Assembly (NCBI RefSeq): GCF_030936135.1 | Contig: NC_082594.1 | Location: forward strand, 126,022,668-126,086,667 | Source: Gavia stellata | Taxonomy: Eukaryota > Chordata > Aves > Gaviiformes > Gaviidae | DNA: 64,000 nucleotides | Direction: 5' to 3' | Shown here: piece after piece, positions 39,010-51,800 of the stretch | Numbering within the stretch: the first letter of the stretch is position 1 | Layout: each line of letters opens with the position of its first letter | Made by a program: the position numbers and the translations under genes | The notes under the pieces: generated by a model | What the model was told of the DNA's origin: nothing | Database searches by the model: none | Seen by the model: the letters and a program-made list of their open reading frames with translations, nothing else

Positions 39010-39430
39010 GGCTCAGGCAGCTCCGTCACTCCATCCATCCCGCCGCCAACCTAGCTGTGGTCATGGGGAATATTCCTTGCCTGCCAGCGCATCCTCAGCA
39101 GCCAACGTCAGTGTTTTCTCTTCCCCTTTCCCACTCCTCTCCTCTAGGTATGCGTGCTCCTGATCGACTGGCTCCTCAAAGCTGGAGAGGTTCCTCCTTC
39201 TGACTTTTCAGAGCACTAGGCTTCCTGTGCTGAGAGCCTAGGCGAACGCTGAGGAAACAGATTGAACAACTCTGCCTTCCGTTCATTGGCTCTCCTCAGG
39301 AGGCTGATGAGTGAAGATAAACCCTGCAGCAGAGCTCAGAAGGGGTAAAGCAGAGGAGATTATTCAAGGCTGAGTTTAATATCAAAAAGGAAATCTTAGT
39401 CTTGGGAAGCTAGAGAGAAACTTACTCTTC
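39010..39430 (-). promoter_or_regulatory. Putative CD200R1 promoter and 5' leader
   Basis: Immediately upstream of the start codon on the minus strand. Readable motifs: TGACGTT (a CRE half-site, 39104-39110), a purine-rich tract (minus strand of 39115-39145, GGGAAAGGGGAAGAG) and ACAGGAAGCC (minus strand of 39219-39228), a good ETS/PU.1 core that would suit a myeloid gene. No clear TATA box. The stretch 39060-39430 is alignable with 53985-54300, and the ETS core is preserved in both copies. The transcription start is not defined by sequence alone. Confidence 0.5.
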
Positions 39431-39440
39431 ATATTTGTCA

Positions 39441-39485
39441 CTACTGCTACTTCTACTGCTACTTCTTTGTCACTTCTTTGTCACT
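39441..39485. repeat. Two adjacent short tandem duplications
   Basis: CTACTGCTACTT is repeated twice (39441-39452, 39453-39464), directly followed by CTTTGTCACTT repeated almost twice (39465-39475, 39476-39485). It sits at the outer edge of the region shared with the 54 kb copy. Confidence 0.9.
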
Positions 39486-40477
39486 GCCTCCAAGAAAATT
39501 CCTCCTCATGTCTCCCTCAAAAAAATAAGCAGTCTCAAGTATTCTCCATTAAGTGACATTTTTAATGATTTCTCCCTTCAGTAGCTACTTAGCTCCTGGC
39601 AGCATAGTCCTCATCTTGAACAACAAGGCTTTTCAGACCCTGGGGGGAGAAACTGAGTTTTGAGAGGAAAGAAAAGCCTATTTTACATACTTTTCAACAG
39701 AAATAATACAGAAATTGAAGCTGGCCCACATCTTTCACTGAAAAACTGTTTGTTTTTTTCACAATACTCTTGTGTGGGGTTTTTTAAAATAATACTGTAC
39801 CTGTTTCCCCACTTCCTCACTGCTCTAGTAATTTCAGATTCATGGTTTCTTTTCCTTTCTTAAGCCACAGCACTTCCCCAGCACAGTTCTGTGGGCCAGC
39901 AGTAGAGAAAAGGCCGCAGCTGTTGAAAGCTGCAAGTCAGAATAATTACCACTGAGGACAGAGACATAAGAGGTAAAGACAGAAAACAGATCAAAGTTGG
40001 CAGGAAATCGAACTGCTCATGAGCTAGGACTGCATGCCACGTTTGAACAGGGGCAAGCTGTACTGATGACTGTAGTCTGATGTTCTGGTAATTTTGTTTG
40101 ATCAGATTGGTGTTCAAAAATGGTCTGCATTGATGTCCACTGGAACAGAGGAGTGTGAATTAAGGTCCTATGTAAATAAGTAAAAAAAGACTGATAACGA
40201 TCATATAAAGAAAATCAGGTAAGACAGAAGTTCAGCTAGATCATCTTGCCCCCAGGATCATCTTATTGACTACAGTTTTGTGTGGGAGGGTGTTCTGTCT
40301 ATTTTTCCCCGCTTGATTTTTTAAATTCAATTTAACATTTTGACACTCCTCCGCACTGTTCTGAGGTTTTTGATATGCTATTCACAGTAACGCTATGGTT
40401 TATTTTCTGAGTTTTTACCATTGATCTAGGAATTAGTAATGCTTGTGAATAGGTATCATAGCTGTATTTTAGACAAG

Positions 40478-41290
40478 GGCACTCGACAGGCTGGATGGAT
40501 GGGCCAAGGCCAGCTGTGTGCCAACAAGGCCAAGTGCTGGGTCCTGCACTTGGGTCACAACAACCCCATGCAACACTACAGTCTTGGGGATGAGCGGCTG
40601 GAAAGCTGCCCCGCAGAAAAGGACCTGGGGGTGTGTTTGACAGCCGGCTGAATATGAGCCAGCAGTGTGTCCAGGTGGCCAAGGGGGCCAATGGCACCTG
40701 GGCTTGTATCACAAGCAGTGTGGCCAGCAGAACCAGGGGAGTGATTTTTCCCCTGTACTCGGCACTGGTGAGGCCACACCTTGAATACTGTGTTCAGCTT
40801 TGGGCCCCTCACTACAAGAAGGGGCTGGAGCGTGTCCAGAGAAAAGCAACAAAACTGGTGAAGGGTCTGGAGCGCAAGCCTTATGAGGAGTGGTTGAGAG
40901 AGCTGGGGTTGTTCAGTCTGGAGAAGAGGAGGCTGAGGGGAGACCTTATCGCTCTCTACAACTACCTGAAAGGAGGTTGTAGAGAGGTGGGTGCTGCTCT
41001 CTTCTCCCAAGTGACAAGTGGTAGGACAAGAGGAAATGGCCTCAAGTTGCGCCGGGGGGGGGGTTTAGACTGGATATTTGGAAAAACTTCTTCACTGAAA
41101 GGGTTGTCAGACATTGGAACAGGCTGCCCAGGGAGGTGGTTGAGTCACCATCCCTGGAGGTATTTGAAAGACGTGTGGGTGAGGCGCTTAGGGACATGGT
41201 TTAGTGGTGGACTTGGCAGTGTTAAGTTAATGGTTGGACTTGATGATCTTAAAGGTCTTTTCCAACCTAAATGATTCTACGATTCCATGA
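40478..41290 (+). mobile_element. CR1 LINE, 3' fragment with frame breaks
   Basis: About 0.8 kb of CR1 ORF2 and 3' end in the plus direction. In order: an NKAKCWVLHLGHNN block, [11 protein letters not shown], then after a frame change [23 protein letters not shown] residues, [38 protein letters not shown], and finally [11 protein letters not shown] and ATGATTCTACGATTCC. Frame changes occur near 40650 and at a run of ten G (41054-41063) inside the RQGG-like block. 5'-truncated and inactive. Confidence 0.95.
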
Positions 41291-41739
41291 AGAGGAAGAA
41301 GAGGTGTTTATGTAAGTAGGGATTAAGACACAAGGCTGGAGAGAGAAGTAGGCAACATGTAAGCAGCCTCAAATGTGAAAGAAATAGTGCTCAAATTTGA
41401 TGCAAAGACAAGAGGAAACTAAGGTGATGTAAATGTGCAGACATGTGGTGTATTGGATAGATGATTGCTGCATGAATGTGAAAAAATTAAAAGATGCAAT
41501 GGGATAGAGGAGATTTTGGAAGAGAGCAAACTATCTTCTAAATAAGAGAAGTCCTACTTTAAGTTGTCGTAATGAAAGGTCTCTGCCATTCCTATAGGAA
41601 TTCGTTTGGAACCACAAGTTAGACAGATGGATTCTTTTGGTAGGCAAATATTATTTAAGATGTCATTAAGGTGCTTTGGGAGCAACTTTCTGGTCAAAGC
41701 CTGGGTTTCTAGGAACAAGTGAGGGGCTCATATGAGAAG

Positions 41740-41897
41740 GTGTGGTGGGTTGACCTTGGCTGGCCACCAGGTGCCCAGCAAGCTGCTCTATCAATCCCCC
41801 TCCTCAACTGGAGAGGGGGAGAAAAATATGACAAGAGGCTTGTGGGTCAAGATAAGGACAGGTTGATCACTGAACAATTACCGTCATGGGCAAAACA
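41740..41897 (-). mobile_element. ERVL-type LTR, terminal (R/U5) fragment
   Basis: On the minus strand this reads GTTTTGCCCATGACGGTAAT, then CCTTATCTTGACCCACAAGCC, a CCCCTCTCC..GGAGGGGGAT stretch and the end CAGCCAAGGTCAACCCACCACA. This is the end of the LTR widely found in avian ERVL elements, as I know it from bird genomes; the same blocks occur, plus-oriented, in the LTR at 48.2-48.9 kb. It directly abuts the integrase part of the pol remnant, so env-side sequence, U3 and most of R are deleted. Confidence 0.75.
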
Positions 41898-43445
41898 AGG
41901 TGGTCTTTCAGGCAGTGGCATGGTTTACAGGGTATGTTTCTAGCCAACCAGTAGCTGCTTCCTCCGCAGTGAGTATGCAGCGCTTGCCTTGGCAAGTTCA
42001 TGGCAGTCATACAGTCAATTTGCCAGGCCTTGCCATACCGAAAACCCAGCCACCGCCCTCTATTCCAGGGAGACTTTACTTGTACGGCTCGCTTGATTGT
42101 GGCATATGCTTCACATTCATGAGTGACCTGTGTGATGGCCTCCATGGTCAGGTCCACCCCTCAGTCAGGAGCCCATCTGTATGTTGCATCTCTCCCTAGA
42201 TGTCCCGATGTTTCATAGGCCCATCAAGCTACAAATAGCTCACCCTTACACTCCCAGTCCAGGTCCACCTGAGCTATTTCAGTTTTGACAGCCTTGTCCA
42301 CCTATTCATTGTTTTGATGTTCTTCAGTGGCGCGGGTTTTGGGTATGTGAATGTCTACATGAGATACTTTTAGATCGATGTTTTCTACCTGGGCAGCGAT
42401 GTCTTGCCACAATGCAGCAGCCCAGATGGGTTTACCTCTACGCTGCCAATCGGTGTTCCACTGCTGTAGCCACCCCTGTAGGGCATTAGTCACCATACAT
42501 GAATCAGTATAGAGTACTGGCCACTTTTATGCAGCAATCTCTAGGGCTAGTTGGATAGCTTTCACTTCTGCAAACTGACTTCAGTGGCTTCAACGACTTG
42601 CCGTGTGGGACTCCACACAGCAGCTTTCCACTTCCGATGGTTTCCTACAACACAATAGGATCCACCAGTAAACAGAGCATAATGCCTTTCATCTCCTGAT
42701 AACTCATTAGATGGTTGTGCCTCTTGGGTCCCAGCCACCTCCTCAGGCAATGCTCCAAAATCTATGCCTTCTGGCCAGTCCATGATCTCTTCCAGGATTC
42801 CTGGGTGGTTGGGTTTCCACAGTTGAGCCTGCTGCGTGATCAATGCTACCCACTTACTCCATGTAGTGCTGGTTGCATGATGTGTGGAGGGGATGTTTCC
42901 TCTGAACATCCAGTGTAGCACAGGCAATCACGGTGCCGAGAGGAGATATGCTTCTGTACCAACAACTTCTGAAGCAGCTTGAACCCTCTCATATGCTGCT
43001 AGTATCTCTTTTTCAGTCGGGGTGCAGTGGGCTTCTAATCCTTGATAGCCCTGGCAACAAAATACTAGTGGTCAACCTCAGGTTTCTCTTGATGTTTTCT
43101 GCCAGAGGCTCCAGGTGAGCCCATGCTCCCTGGCTGCAGTGTAGAGTACGTTTTGCACAGCTGGTCCTGTCCAGACAGGCCCAAGAGCTACCACGTGAGC
43201 TATCTCCTGTTTGATCTGTTCAAAGGCTTGTTGTTGCTCAAGGCCCCACTCAAAATAGTACTTCTTTCGGGTTACTCAACAGAGAGGGCTCACCAGCTGA
43301 CTATAATCTGGAATACGCAGTCTCCAGAATCCCACGAGGCCTAGGAAAGCTCATGTTTATTTCTTGTTAGCTGGTGCAGACATAGTTGCTATCTTGTTGA
43401 TCACATCCATAGGGACATGACGACATCTAGAAACCTGAGGAGGAC
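41898..43445 (-). pseudogene. Endogenous retrovirus pol remnant (RT end, RNase H, integrase N-part)
   Basis: Minus-strand remains of an ERVL-like pol. From 43445 to about 43130: the end of reverse transcriptase and its connection region (FLGLVGFWR, then KKYYFEWGLEQQQAFEQIKQ). From about 42940 to 42240: RNase H, where the first catalytic aspartate of the FTDGS motif reads FTGGS, while the later YTDS motif is kept. From about 42200 to 41910: the integrase zinc-binding end (THECEAYA) and the start of the catalytic core (WQID). The reading frame is broken by several stops and frameshifts, including one inside the integrase. No gag, no env and no complete LTR pair. It is an inactive ancient copy. 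Confidence 0.85.
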
Positions 43446-46400
43446 TGAGTCTGGGAAGTATTGCAACAGTTCCTTATTCTATCTTGTGTCAGTTCTGCTA
43501 CAGGCAGCAGAACTTGGTAAGTGAGATATGAGAAGTCTGTGGCAGGACACGACTGAAAACATAAATTTACCACAAGAAGTGACAAGTACCTTATTTCTTA
43601 TTCACTGGAACCTGTCCTCTCAGTTACAGATTGAGAGCCAGGATCCCATGACAGAGGAACTGACCCTAAGAAAGGCCGGAGTGGGACAAAGGATGACCTA
43701 AATGGAGAAATAGTGCATGTAGAGGGAGGAAAGTTGTCAGGGTTTGCTGGCTGCATCAGTCAGAAATGTAGTGTGCATTTGATGGAAAGGAGAAGAAGGA
43801 GAGGGATAAACCAATTGTGATAGCTGAAGCCTGAGATGTAGCTGAGGATGAAGATGTTGCCAACAAGGTGCGATTAAAGGCGCACTTTCAGTAAGTACAC
43901 TTTTCCACTCAGCAGCAGAGAAAACTCAAGCACTCTTGGTTTAAGGTGCTATGCAGAGCCATCACAGCCTTCCTGGAGACTGAACTTTCCCTGTCTTCTG
44001 TGTTCTGAGAGCACAGATCTGGGCTCTGCCTGTGGTTTTCAGTGTGGGTTATTGCAGACCCATTTTATGTTAATTATCATAATGTCATCAGATATTATTT
44101 GACAAAGGCACAGTCTGTGATCTGCTCTGTTTGAAGTGGTTTTACTCAGCCTTAAAGTCCTTGCTGACAGCAGATTCCATGCTAATAGCTTGTTCAACAA
44201 GAAGTGCAGGAGCTGTAGAGATGGATTTTCATTATCAAGGTGCAGACAGAAATTAAATTCTTTCCAGGAACTTCATTTCCGATGATAACATGAATATCAG
44301 CGTGCTGGAACCTCAGCTGGTATAAACTTTTAAGTTGGCCTGGTTCTCGTGACTTCTTACGGAGCTACCGTGACTTTCTCTATGTGAGAATTCTCCCTGC
44401 TCTCTCTTTCTATATCAGCTGAGGATCCTAAATCTTGGGACCATACAGATAGCTCAACAGGCTGCACATAAATGAGTAAATCCAACTATCTCTGAAGCTG
44501 GGATTGGTTCTGGAAAAGCATCATGATTCCCTGTGTACTGACAGATCTGTTTTACTGACTGAATAAGTGCTCACCCCAGCAATGAAATACAATGGTTTTG
44601 TCTGACAATGTGGCAAGGAAGTGAAATTAAGGCTGGATTACATTATGCAATGGCCTTGTCTGATGTACAGGGCATTAAAACCACTTTAATTCTTTCAGCG
44701 AGAGCAGTGTCTGTCACACTTGTCAGTGAATTTCCTGCCTTTTGATGACCTGTCTTAGCGCCTAGAACTTGTTACATTTATAATGAAGGAAAAATAATTT
44801 CGTAAGTTTCATTTGCATACTCTGTAACAAAATACATTAATTTTGCATATGGGGGTATGTGAAAGAGAAAGCAAAAGTATTGGATAGCATCACTTCTTGT
44901 GTGGGCAGATGCAAATCTTCTCCCATATCTACCTTGCTGACGCACTTTGCTCTGACTGGCTGTTCCTCCAACTGTTCCAGTTCTTGACTCTAACAGAGTT
45001 CATCCAGTCTACCTGGAACATGATTGACAGGTCTGCCCAAAATGTGATTGTCTGAATGGTTGCAATTGCAGACTCTGTAATTTCAGCTCTTGCTTTCAGC
45101 ATGCCATGAAGGGCAGTGTGCAGTGGTCATTGCCTAGCCCACTGGTCCCACTGCGTGGCACGTCCCCTAGCAGAATGGCATAATGCGGTAGGCTGGCTTA
45201 TGGAGATAAAATTCATAAACTCTGTGGCAGTAAAGTGACATAGTATGCTTATAAAGCCGCTTCCTGGTTGTTCTGTGGCTGGGTGTTGTTTATTCCTGGA
45301 AACACCCCCACACCTGAAAGTCCTGATGAGAATATGGTTTCTTTTACACAACTCTTACTGGAGGGTAGGTAAGGCTGAGGTGACACCTGCATTCCCAGAG
45401 TCCCTGTCCCTTCAGGGAAGCTTGCATTTAATAGCAAGGCTGAAATTGGAGGACCTGACTTCGAATTCAGAGCTGTTGTGCACCCTTTATACACGTGTGT
45501 AGGTAAATAAATAACACTCATGTTTCAAAGTACTTCTGGGGGTGCTGGGTGTAGGGTCCAGGTGTACTAAACACCTCCCTGCAGCCTAGTCTGAAATTCT
45601 GCTTCCCACCACTCCTTGGATTCCTGTCTCAATAGCTACTGCGGGCCACGTCCATGCTGTGCAGTTGCTGACAGGGCAGAGCTCCCTGAGCTGGCTTTGA
45701 GCTAGCTTCAGAAATAGAAACAGTACAGTCAAGTCAGCACAGCACTGCACCTAGTCAGGGCACAGCAACGTGTTCATGCAACTAATTGCTACCCGGTGGG
45801 GATGAATGATTCCACCCAGTGCAACGCAATGACGTATCAGCTTACTTGGAGCTAGTTCTGGGGTCACTGACATACGCAGAAGGCACACGGTTCCTGCTGG
45901 TACGAAATGTTGTGGCTCTCTTGAAAGCAGCATTAAGATCACTAAAATGCATGATGTTCACCTGCCCCAAACTCCTGCACAGGCCACAGTGCCCAGGAGT
46001 TTCACCTTGTGCTTACGTTGTGGTTACGTTCTAGCCTACCTCCAGCAAGGCTTCCCTTGAACCCTGCTCCAGATTGGGCAAAGAAGACTGGGCTTACTTG
46101 GAGAAGTGCACTGAGAGAGGATGACTGAGAAGCGGGGAGGAAGTGACTCAGAGGACCGGATGAACTGAGGCAGATGTTTGGTGATAGGAAAGGAGCAGGA
46201 ACCTCCGGATGAATCCTAGCTCCCTTCTGTGCTGGAGGTCCAAAGCATTGGACTCAGCCCCTCTTTTCTTTGGTCAGGAGGTTGCACAGAAATAAGTAAT
46301 TGTTAAGGCTCTGCTTGAACAATAGGAAGAAGATGATTCAGTTCTCCAGCTCCTTAAAACGCTGGCATCCTTGGCTTGAGGAATGAACAGGATATCTTTA

Positions 46401-48224
46401 CTTGACAGCAAAGCCTGAGGCTATTTTTTTTCCAATGGGGATGCTTCCTAGCAATCTCCCAGTCGAGGGTGGGCAAGCTAAGGATATGAAGGAGGAAGTT
46501 CTGCATTTGAACACCATTTGCAGCACTTCTAATGATGTGGCCTGGAAACCCACTAGCTCAGCTAGGTTGGGACTAACCTCTGCACTATCCTGCATGTCGT
46601 GCTGTGTCTGTTATCCCCAGTGTGGCTGCACAGAATACTAAGGTGGTATATGATATGTCCTCTATTATTTCAAGTGATTCTGTGTGAAGTAGCTGAAGTA
46701 AGGAAACGAGGAATCTGTGGGAAATTCTTCCCTGACATAAATCAATGGAGGTTAGTGGAAAGAAGCGGGTGTATGGAGACATCCGCAGGGTGTAGAGGCA
46801 TTTATTTCATTTTCTGCAACAGATGCTACACATGTAAACAGAAGCAGGAGACTCTTCTGCCTGATTTGGGGTTTGGACAGTTATTTGTGTCTTATTTTGC
46901 TTAGTAAACAGCAGTAAGGCTGAGAGAAGATGATTCTAATAGAATGGACATTTCTAGTGAAGAAATTTAAGTCCGGCATCAGATCATTCACAAAGTCATT
47001 AGTTTCAGTGAAATTTTGCCTCAAGGTTTGAAGCACCTTCCGTGAAATAAACTGACAGGTTATCTTGATTTGCACACATTCATTTCCTCAACCATATCAA
47101 GAAATCCCTTTTGGGAAGCTCTAATCCTTTGGTTAGATAGCTATAATAGCATATAAACAAAAAAGTAAATGGAAATATGGGAGACTAAAAATGTGATCTG
47201 ACCACCACATGCAAATACGTGCACAGGGGAAAAGTGCGGGTGGTAAAGGATTTTTTTCACTCAGTGAAAAAGGTGCAACAGCGACCAAGCTACAGCCAGT
47301 CAAATTCAAAGTATAAATCAGGCATGTATTTTTAACAGTGAGCATGACTAAGCGTTGGAACAAACTACTGTAGGAAGTGATGATTCCCATGCCTTGTTTC
47401 CTTCAGGTAAAGACCAGCTGCCTTCTTAGAAAAAGTGCTCTACTGGAGCCTGGGTTATCTCACCACAGAGAATGAGTACTAGTAGTACCGCTACTGAGAT
47501 GGAGAACAGGATACACATGAAATTTGAAACATCCTTTATTCACTTCTCCCAGGATCGATCTTAAACACCTTAGAGAATTGTATAGCAGTGATGAACCAAA
47601 CCTGTAGGTGATTAAGGGAAGTTACGTGTTGTCAGCTTTAGGCTTTTACCCTGCACTACTCCTGATTTTTCCAGTGGAAGAAAGAGAGCTATATGGGGGA
47701 AAGGAGATTAAATTGAAAAATAATACGAAACTCAAAATTTCCTCAAGGCCACGAAAAATCTGAATGAGGACATAATCTCTGGATCTTATATCATGCTTTG
47801 CCTTATCTCATTTTTGTGTGTCTCCTTCCAAAGGGTGCTGATAAACACCCTCAGCAACCTCTAGAATCTGAAATGGAGGAGAGGATCCATTGTCTCCATT
47901 ACAGCAGCATGTATTTTATTTCCCAAAGAAAATGTTTTTCCATGAAAGAGGGCTTTCCTAGCAAAGGATCTATGTTATGACTCAGATCACACTGAAATTA
48001 TTATCTTCAGATTGGGCTGTCAGCCATAAATTTGGGAGGTTTGGAAATACTCCATATTATTCAGATAACTTCTGTGCTGCATTTACCTCTAATATGACCA
48101 ACTCCTGTGCCACTAACTTTCAGAAAAAAGACACAATTTATATTTAGTAGAGAAAAATCCTGATCCAGTTGAAAAATATTTAGCATTTGAGAGTTCCCCA
48201 CAATGGGATTTTTCCTTAAATTTA
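43446..48224. other. Intergenic DNA with no supported gene
   Basis: No gene seen. AT-rich between about 44600 and 44900, where two octamer-like motifs occur (see findings). Open frames here are below 105 codons with no recognisable similarity. Confidence 0.65.
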
Positions 48225-48885
48225 TGTGCTGGGTGTACGTGGCAAGGTTTGGTAGTGGGGTAGTGGACCTGCTGTAGACACAGCTGAGCCCAGCAGCAAA
48301 GCTGGTGATGCCTCTGTGAAAACACATTGAAGAAAAGGCAGAAAACACCACATAGGAAACAAAAAGAGTGAGAAACAGCAGAGGAAACACCAAGGTCAGA
48401 AGAGGAGGAGGAGGGGTGTTGCGTGGTGCCAGAGCAGATACTTCACTGCAGCCCACGGAGGACCCGCATGGAGCAGAGGAAAGGTGTGAGGAGGAGGAAG
48501 AAGGGTCAGAGAGAAACTGCTTTGTACTGACTGTAACCCCGCATCCCCCCTGTGCCTCTGGGGAAGGTAGAGGAGCTGGGATTGAAGTTGAGCATAGAAA
48601 AGGGAAGAGGAAATTGTTTTAATGTTTGTCTTCTTGTTTCCCACTACCCGAATCACTAATTAAATGCTTATTTTAATTGACAATAAATTAATTTTCCCCG
48701 AGTCAAGTCTGTTTTGCCCATCAGGGTAACTGATAAGCAATCTCCTTGTTTTCATCTTGACCCATGAGTTTTCGCATTCCTGTTCTTCCTATTTTCTCCT
48801 CCTCTACTGCCTAGGGTGCGGGTAGTAAGTGAGTAGCTGGGTGGACATTTGGTTGTTAGCCAAGTCTAGTCCATTAGTTGTGTTA
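48225..48885 (+). mobile_element. Solo LTR of avian ERVL type
   Basis: Plus-strand landmarks in order: TGGCAAGGTTTGGTAG (about 48240) in U3, a degenerate TATA-like zone (ACACATTGAAGAAAAG, about 48322), ACACCAAGGTCAGAAG (about 48387), GTGCCAGAGCAGATA, GAGGAGGAGGAAGAAGGGTC, CTGACTGTAACCCCGCATCC, the poly(A) signal AATAAA at about 48682, then TCAAGTCTGTTTTGCCCATC, CATCTTGACCCATGAG and the diverged end. This is the order of the common avian ERVL LTR as I know it. No pol or gag flanks it, so it appears to be a solo LTR. Orientation is opposite to the 41.7-43.4 kb remnant, so the two are separate insertions. Confidence 0.8.
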
Positions 48886-51800
48886 GGCATAAAATAGTTC
48901 AGTTATAACAGGTTTCATTAAGATGTGCAGAATCCAAGACTCCCTAGTATAACTCCAGAAAGGTCAGTTTATTCATCAAGCCTTGATTTTTCCTGATAGT
49001 CTCAATGTTTTTAATGTGTAGGAATTTCCTGATTTCATGGTGCTGTTCTTGCCACTTTCTGGGGAAGGCAGGAGACTTGGTCTGGGGAGTTCAGGATAGG
49101 TTGGAGGTAAAGATCTCTCTTCCAGTTTTGCTACTGTCACCTTCATTTTTTATAAGTGAATTGTGAAAACTGCTTCTGTCACAGAGAAGCTCAACTCCCA
49201 AGGCTACATATATTATATACGTATAATGCTTATGTTATGATGGGGATGCATGTACAGGAAACTGAGAACAAATGGGCTTCTCCCATGTAAGCAGACTTGC
49301 TAACCTAAAGAGTTCATTTTTTCTGATACTAATATACGACCAGGAATCAGCCCTGCTTGCTACACCAGAACAAACAAGGCCTGTCTGACACAGGGAAATA
49401 CCAGCCTACAGTTGTTAGCCATGTAGGACTAAGAACAGCACAGGGCGGGGTACGGCATCTATATGATCTGCATAATAAAACCTTGCCAGCCCTGAATATT
49501 GAACAATCACTTCTCAACTTGCTGGCCACAGATCATATGACTGCAAAAGAAATGCATTTGCTAGGGTGGTTTCGCTCTGTAACAACAATGGCTAAAATAT
49601 GACCTCTCAGAACGATGTGACTCCAGCTGGGACAGAAGAACTCCAAATATTACTTAATTTGGGAACTTGGCAATACTGAGAACACCTCAGGTGAAGAAAA
49701 GAACATGATGGTAAAATTCTGCTAGTTACAATAAATTTGGCTTTTTATGTTTTAATCAGGTCAGAATTTCTAAACTTGATATTGGTGAATACAAGTGATG
49801 ACATTTGAAATTTGCATCTCTCCAGTGCTTGGCAAGCTTGTCTGAACAGTAATAAGAAAGAGGTAGTGAGTCAGAAGCTCAAAAATCGTAATCTGGGGAC
49901 TAGCAATGACGTGTTGCCTCACACTGCTCTGTTCTTTCTTTAGAAGCTGCTGTAGCTGCTCTTTGGGATGAAAATGCTGAAAGTAGAATGAAACAGCACT
50001 AAAGTCAGGAAATACTGCAACGTGAATTTTGATGAGAAAAAAAGGGTAGTATTGAGCAGAGCGTTCTAAACTTCCCACTTTGGGATGGCTTTCCGAACCT
50101 TGTGCCCTTTGATTATGATGGCAACTTAGAACTTGAGCTCTGTAAAGAGCAATTATTTACCCTGATAAGCTATAAATACCAACAGCAGCTTACTCATGAG
50201 TTTGGCACTGTTGTCAGTGAGCGCGCAGCAGGAGTATGGCAGCTTTTCTTCTCCCCAAATCACTTTGTCAACAGATTGTTGTGACCCAAATAACTGCCTA
50301 ACCTGAGTACAACTTCAGATTAAATCTTCTGTGACTAAATATTCTGCTTGCTTTCAAGATAGTTGGGATATGTATATTGTTTATGTCATTATCTAGGCCA
50401 GCTGAAGTTTCCCAACTTTTCTCTGCCAAGGCTTGGTTCAGTAATACCATCTAGAAGATAGCATGACTGTATATGAAATGGCATATACAGTTAATGCCTT
50501 GACATCACAGAGGCTTTTTGGCACATATTAATGTTTGATTTCTGTGAGAATCAAAGATCTAAATGTAAGTCCAGAAGGATCAGAACAAACAGAAAAGGCG
50601 ATGGAGAACACTTTGCAACGTGGAGTTCAGTCCAGGCTCTGCACCCTACAGATCCCTCCAATCTTTTCACAGGTACTGTCTTGATGACTGTCTTGAGAAC
50701 TTAAATCATGTGACGGCCTTAAAAATAACTGTCCTTCAGACAGCTGAAATAACTACGATTTCTTGTATTGCTATCCACATTCAGCATGGACTTTCTGCCT
50801 GATAGAGTTGGCCATCCGTACCACCTGTGAGAAGACTTCTGCAAAGTTACCAGCTGCCTTTTCTCCCTGGTTGGGTTTCTCTGCTGATAAATGTGTCACA
50901 AGGTCCTGTTTCACCAGAAATTCACTGAAAGACCAGAAATTACTTGAGAAGGAACATCTCATCTATGTTGCATAGTTCTCCCATTGTATCTACTTGCATT
51001 CCACCCTTCTTTTCAGCTATTGTAGCAGCAGGATCTAAGAAATGGGTGTTATATTTCTTCCAGAGGAGAAAACTGTCCCTTTTTCTCCGTTCTATCCCAC
51101 GGGTTTTGCTAGAATTCACAGTGAACCAAAATGGTTTTTAATCTCTTTCCCAGCTGTTTCAAAACATAATGTCTGATAGTCATTATTTTTCTTATTGTCC
51201 AGTGCATAAGACTTGGCAGTTGGGTTAATGTGCATTTGACTTGTGGGTGACTTCAGTAGATTAAAAAATCCCACACTGGGTGTCCTTTCATCTCCACCTT
51301 GTGGTCAAACCAGATGATGCTGCCCTCTTTCAGAAATACATTTTAGGAGGGAAAGGAATACTTTATTCAACCCAAAGCAAAATATTTTGTTTGTTCAAAG
51401 CAGTGGGATTTGTGTGAGAGGTTAAAGTATTTTTGAGGGTCTGCTTTCTGTGAAACTTTAGGAAAAAGCATGTACTACTGTAGGATTTTTACCTAACGTG
51501 ATTGCTTGAATAGGTATGGCATAATGATTGGTCATCGTTATATTTAGGTTTATTTTAAATATTTAAATAGAAAATTTTTATTAAAATTTATTTATCCATC
51601 CTGACATTCACCTGCATTTAGGCTCCTGTGAAGATTCATCTTTGTCTAAGAAAGGTAAGTTCATTCTTCTGTATTGAGAATAAGAAAAATGAGAAAAAAC
51701 AATTTAATGAGATTTTCTCATTAAATCTAAATATTTAAGAATTTAAGCCTCATACGAATTGCTGCTTGAACCCCATGGGGCATAAGACCTGAAATAAGCA

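Noticed and set aside
48368..48622. 84-codon open frame with an acidic run (EEEEEG)
   Set aside because: It lies wholly inside the ERVL-type LTR and is explained by its purine-rich part.
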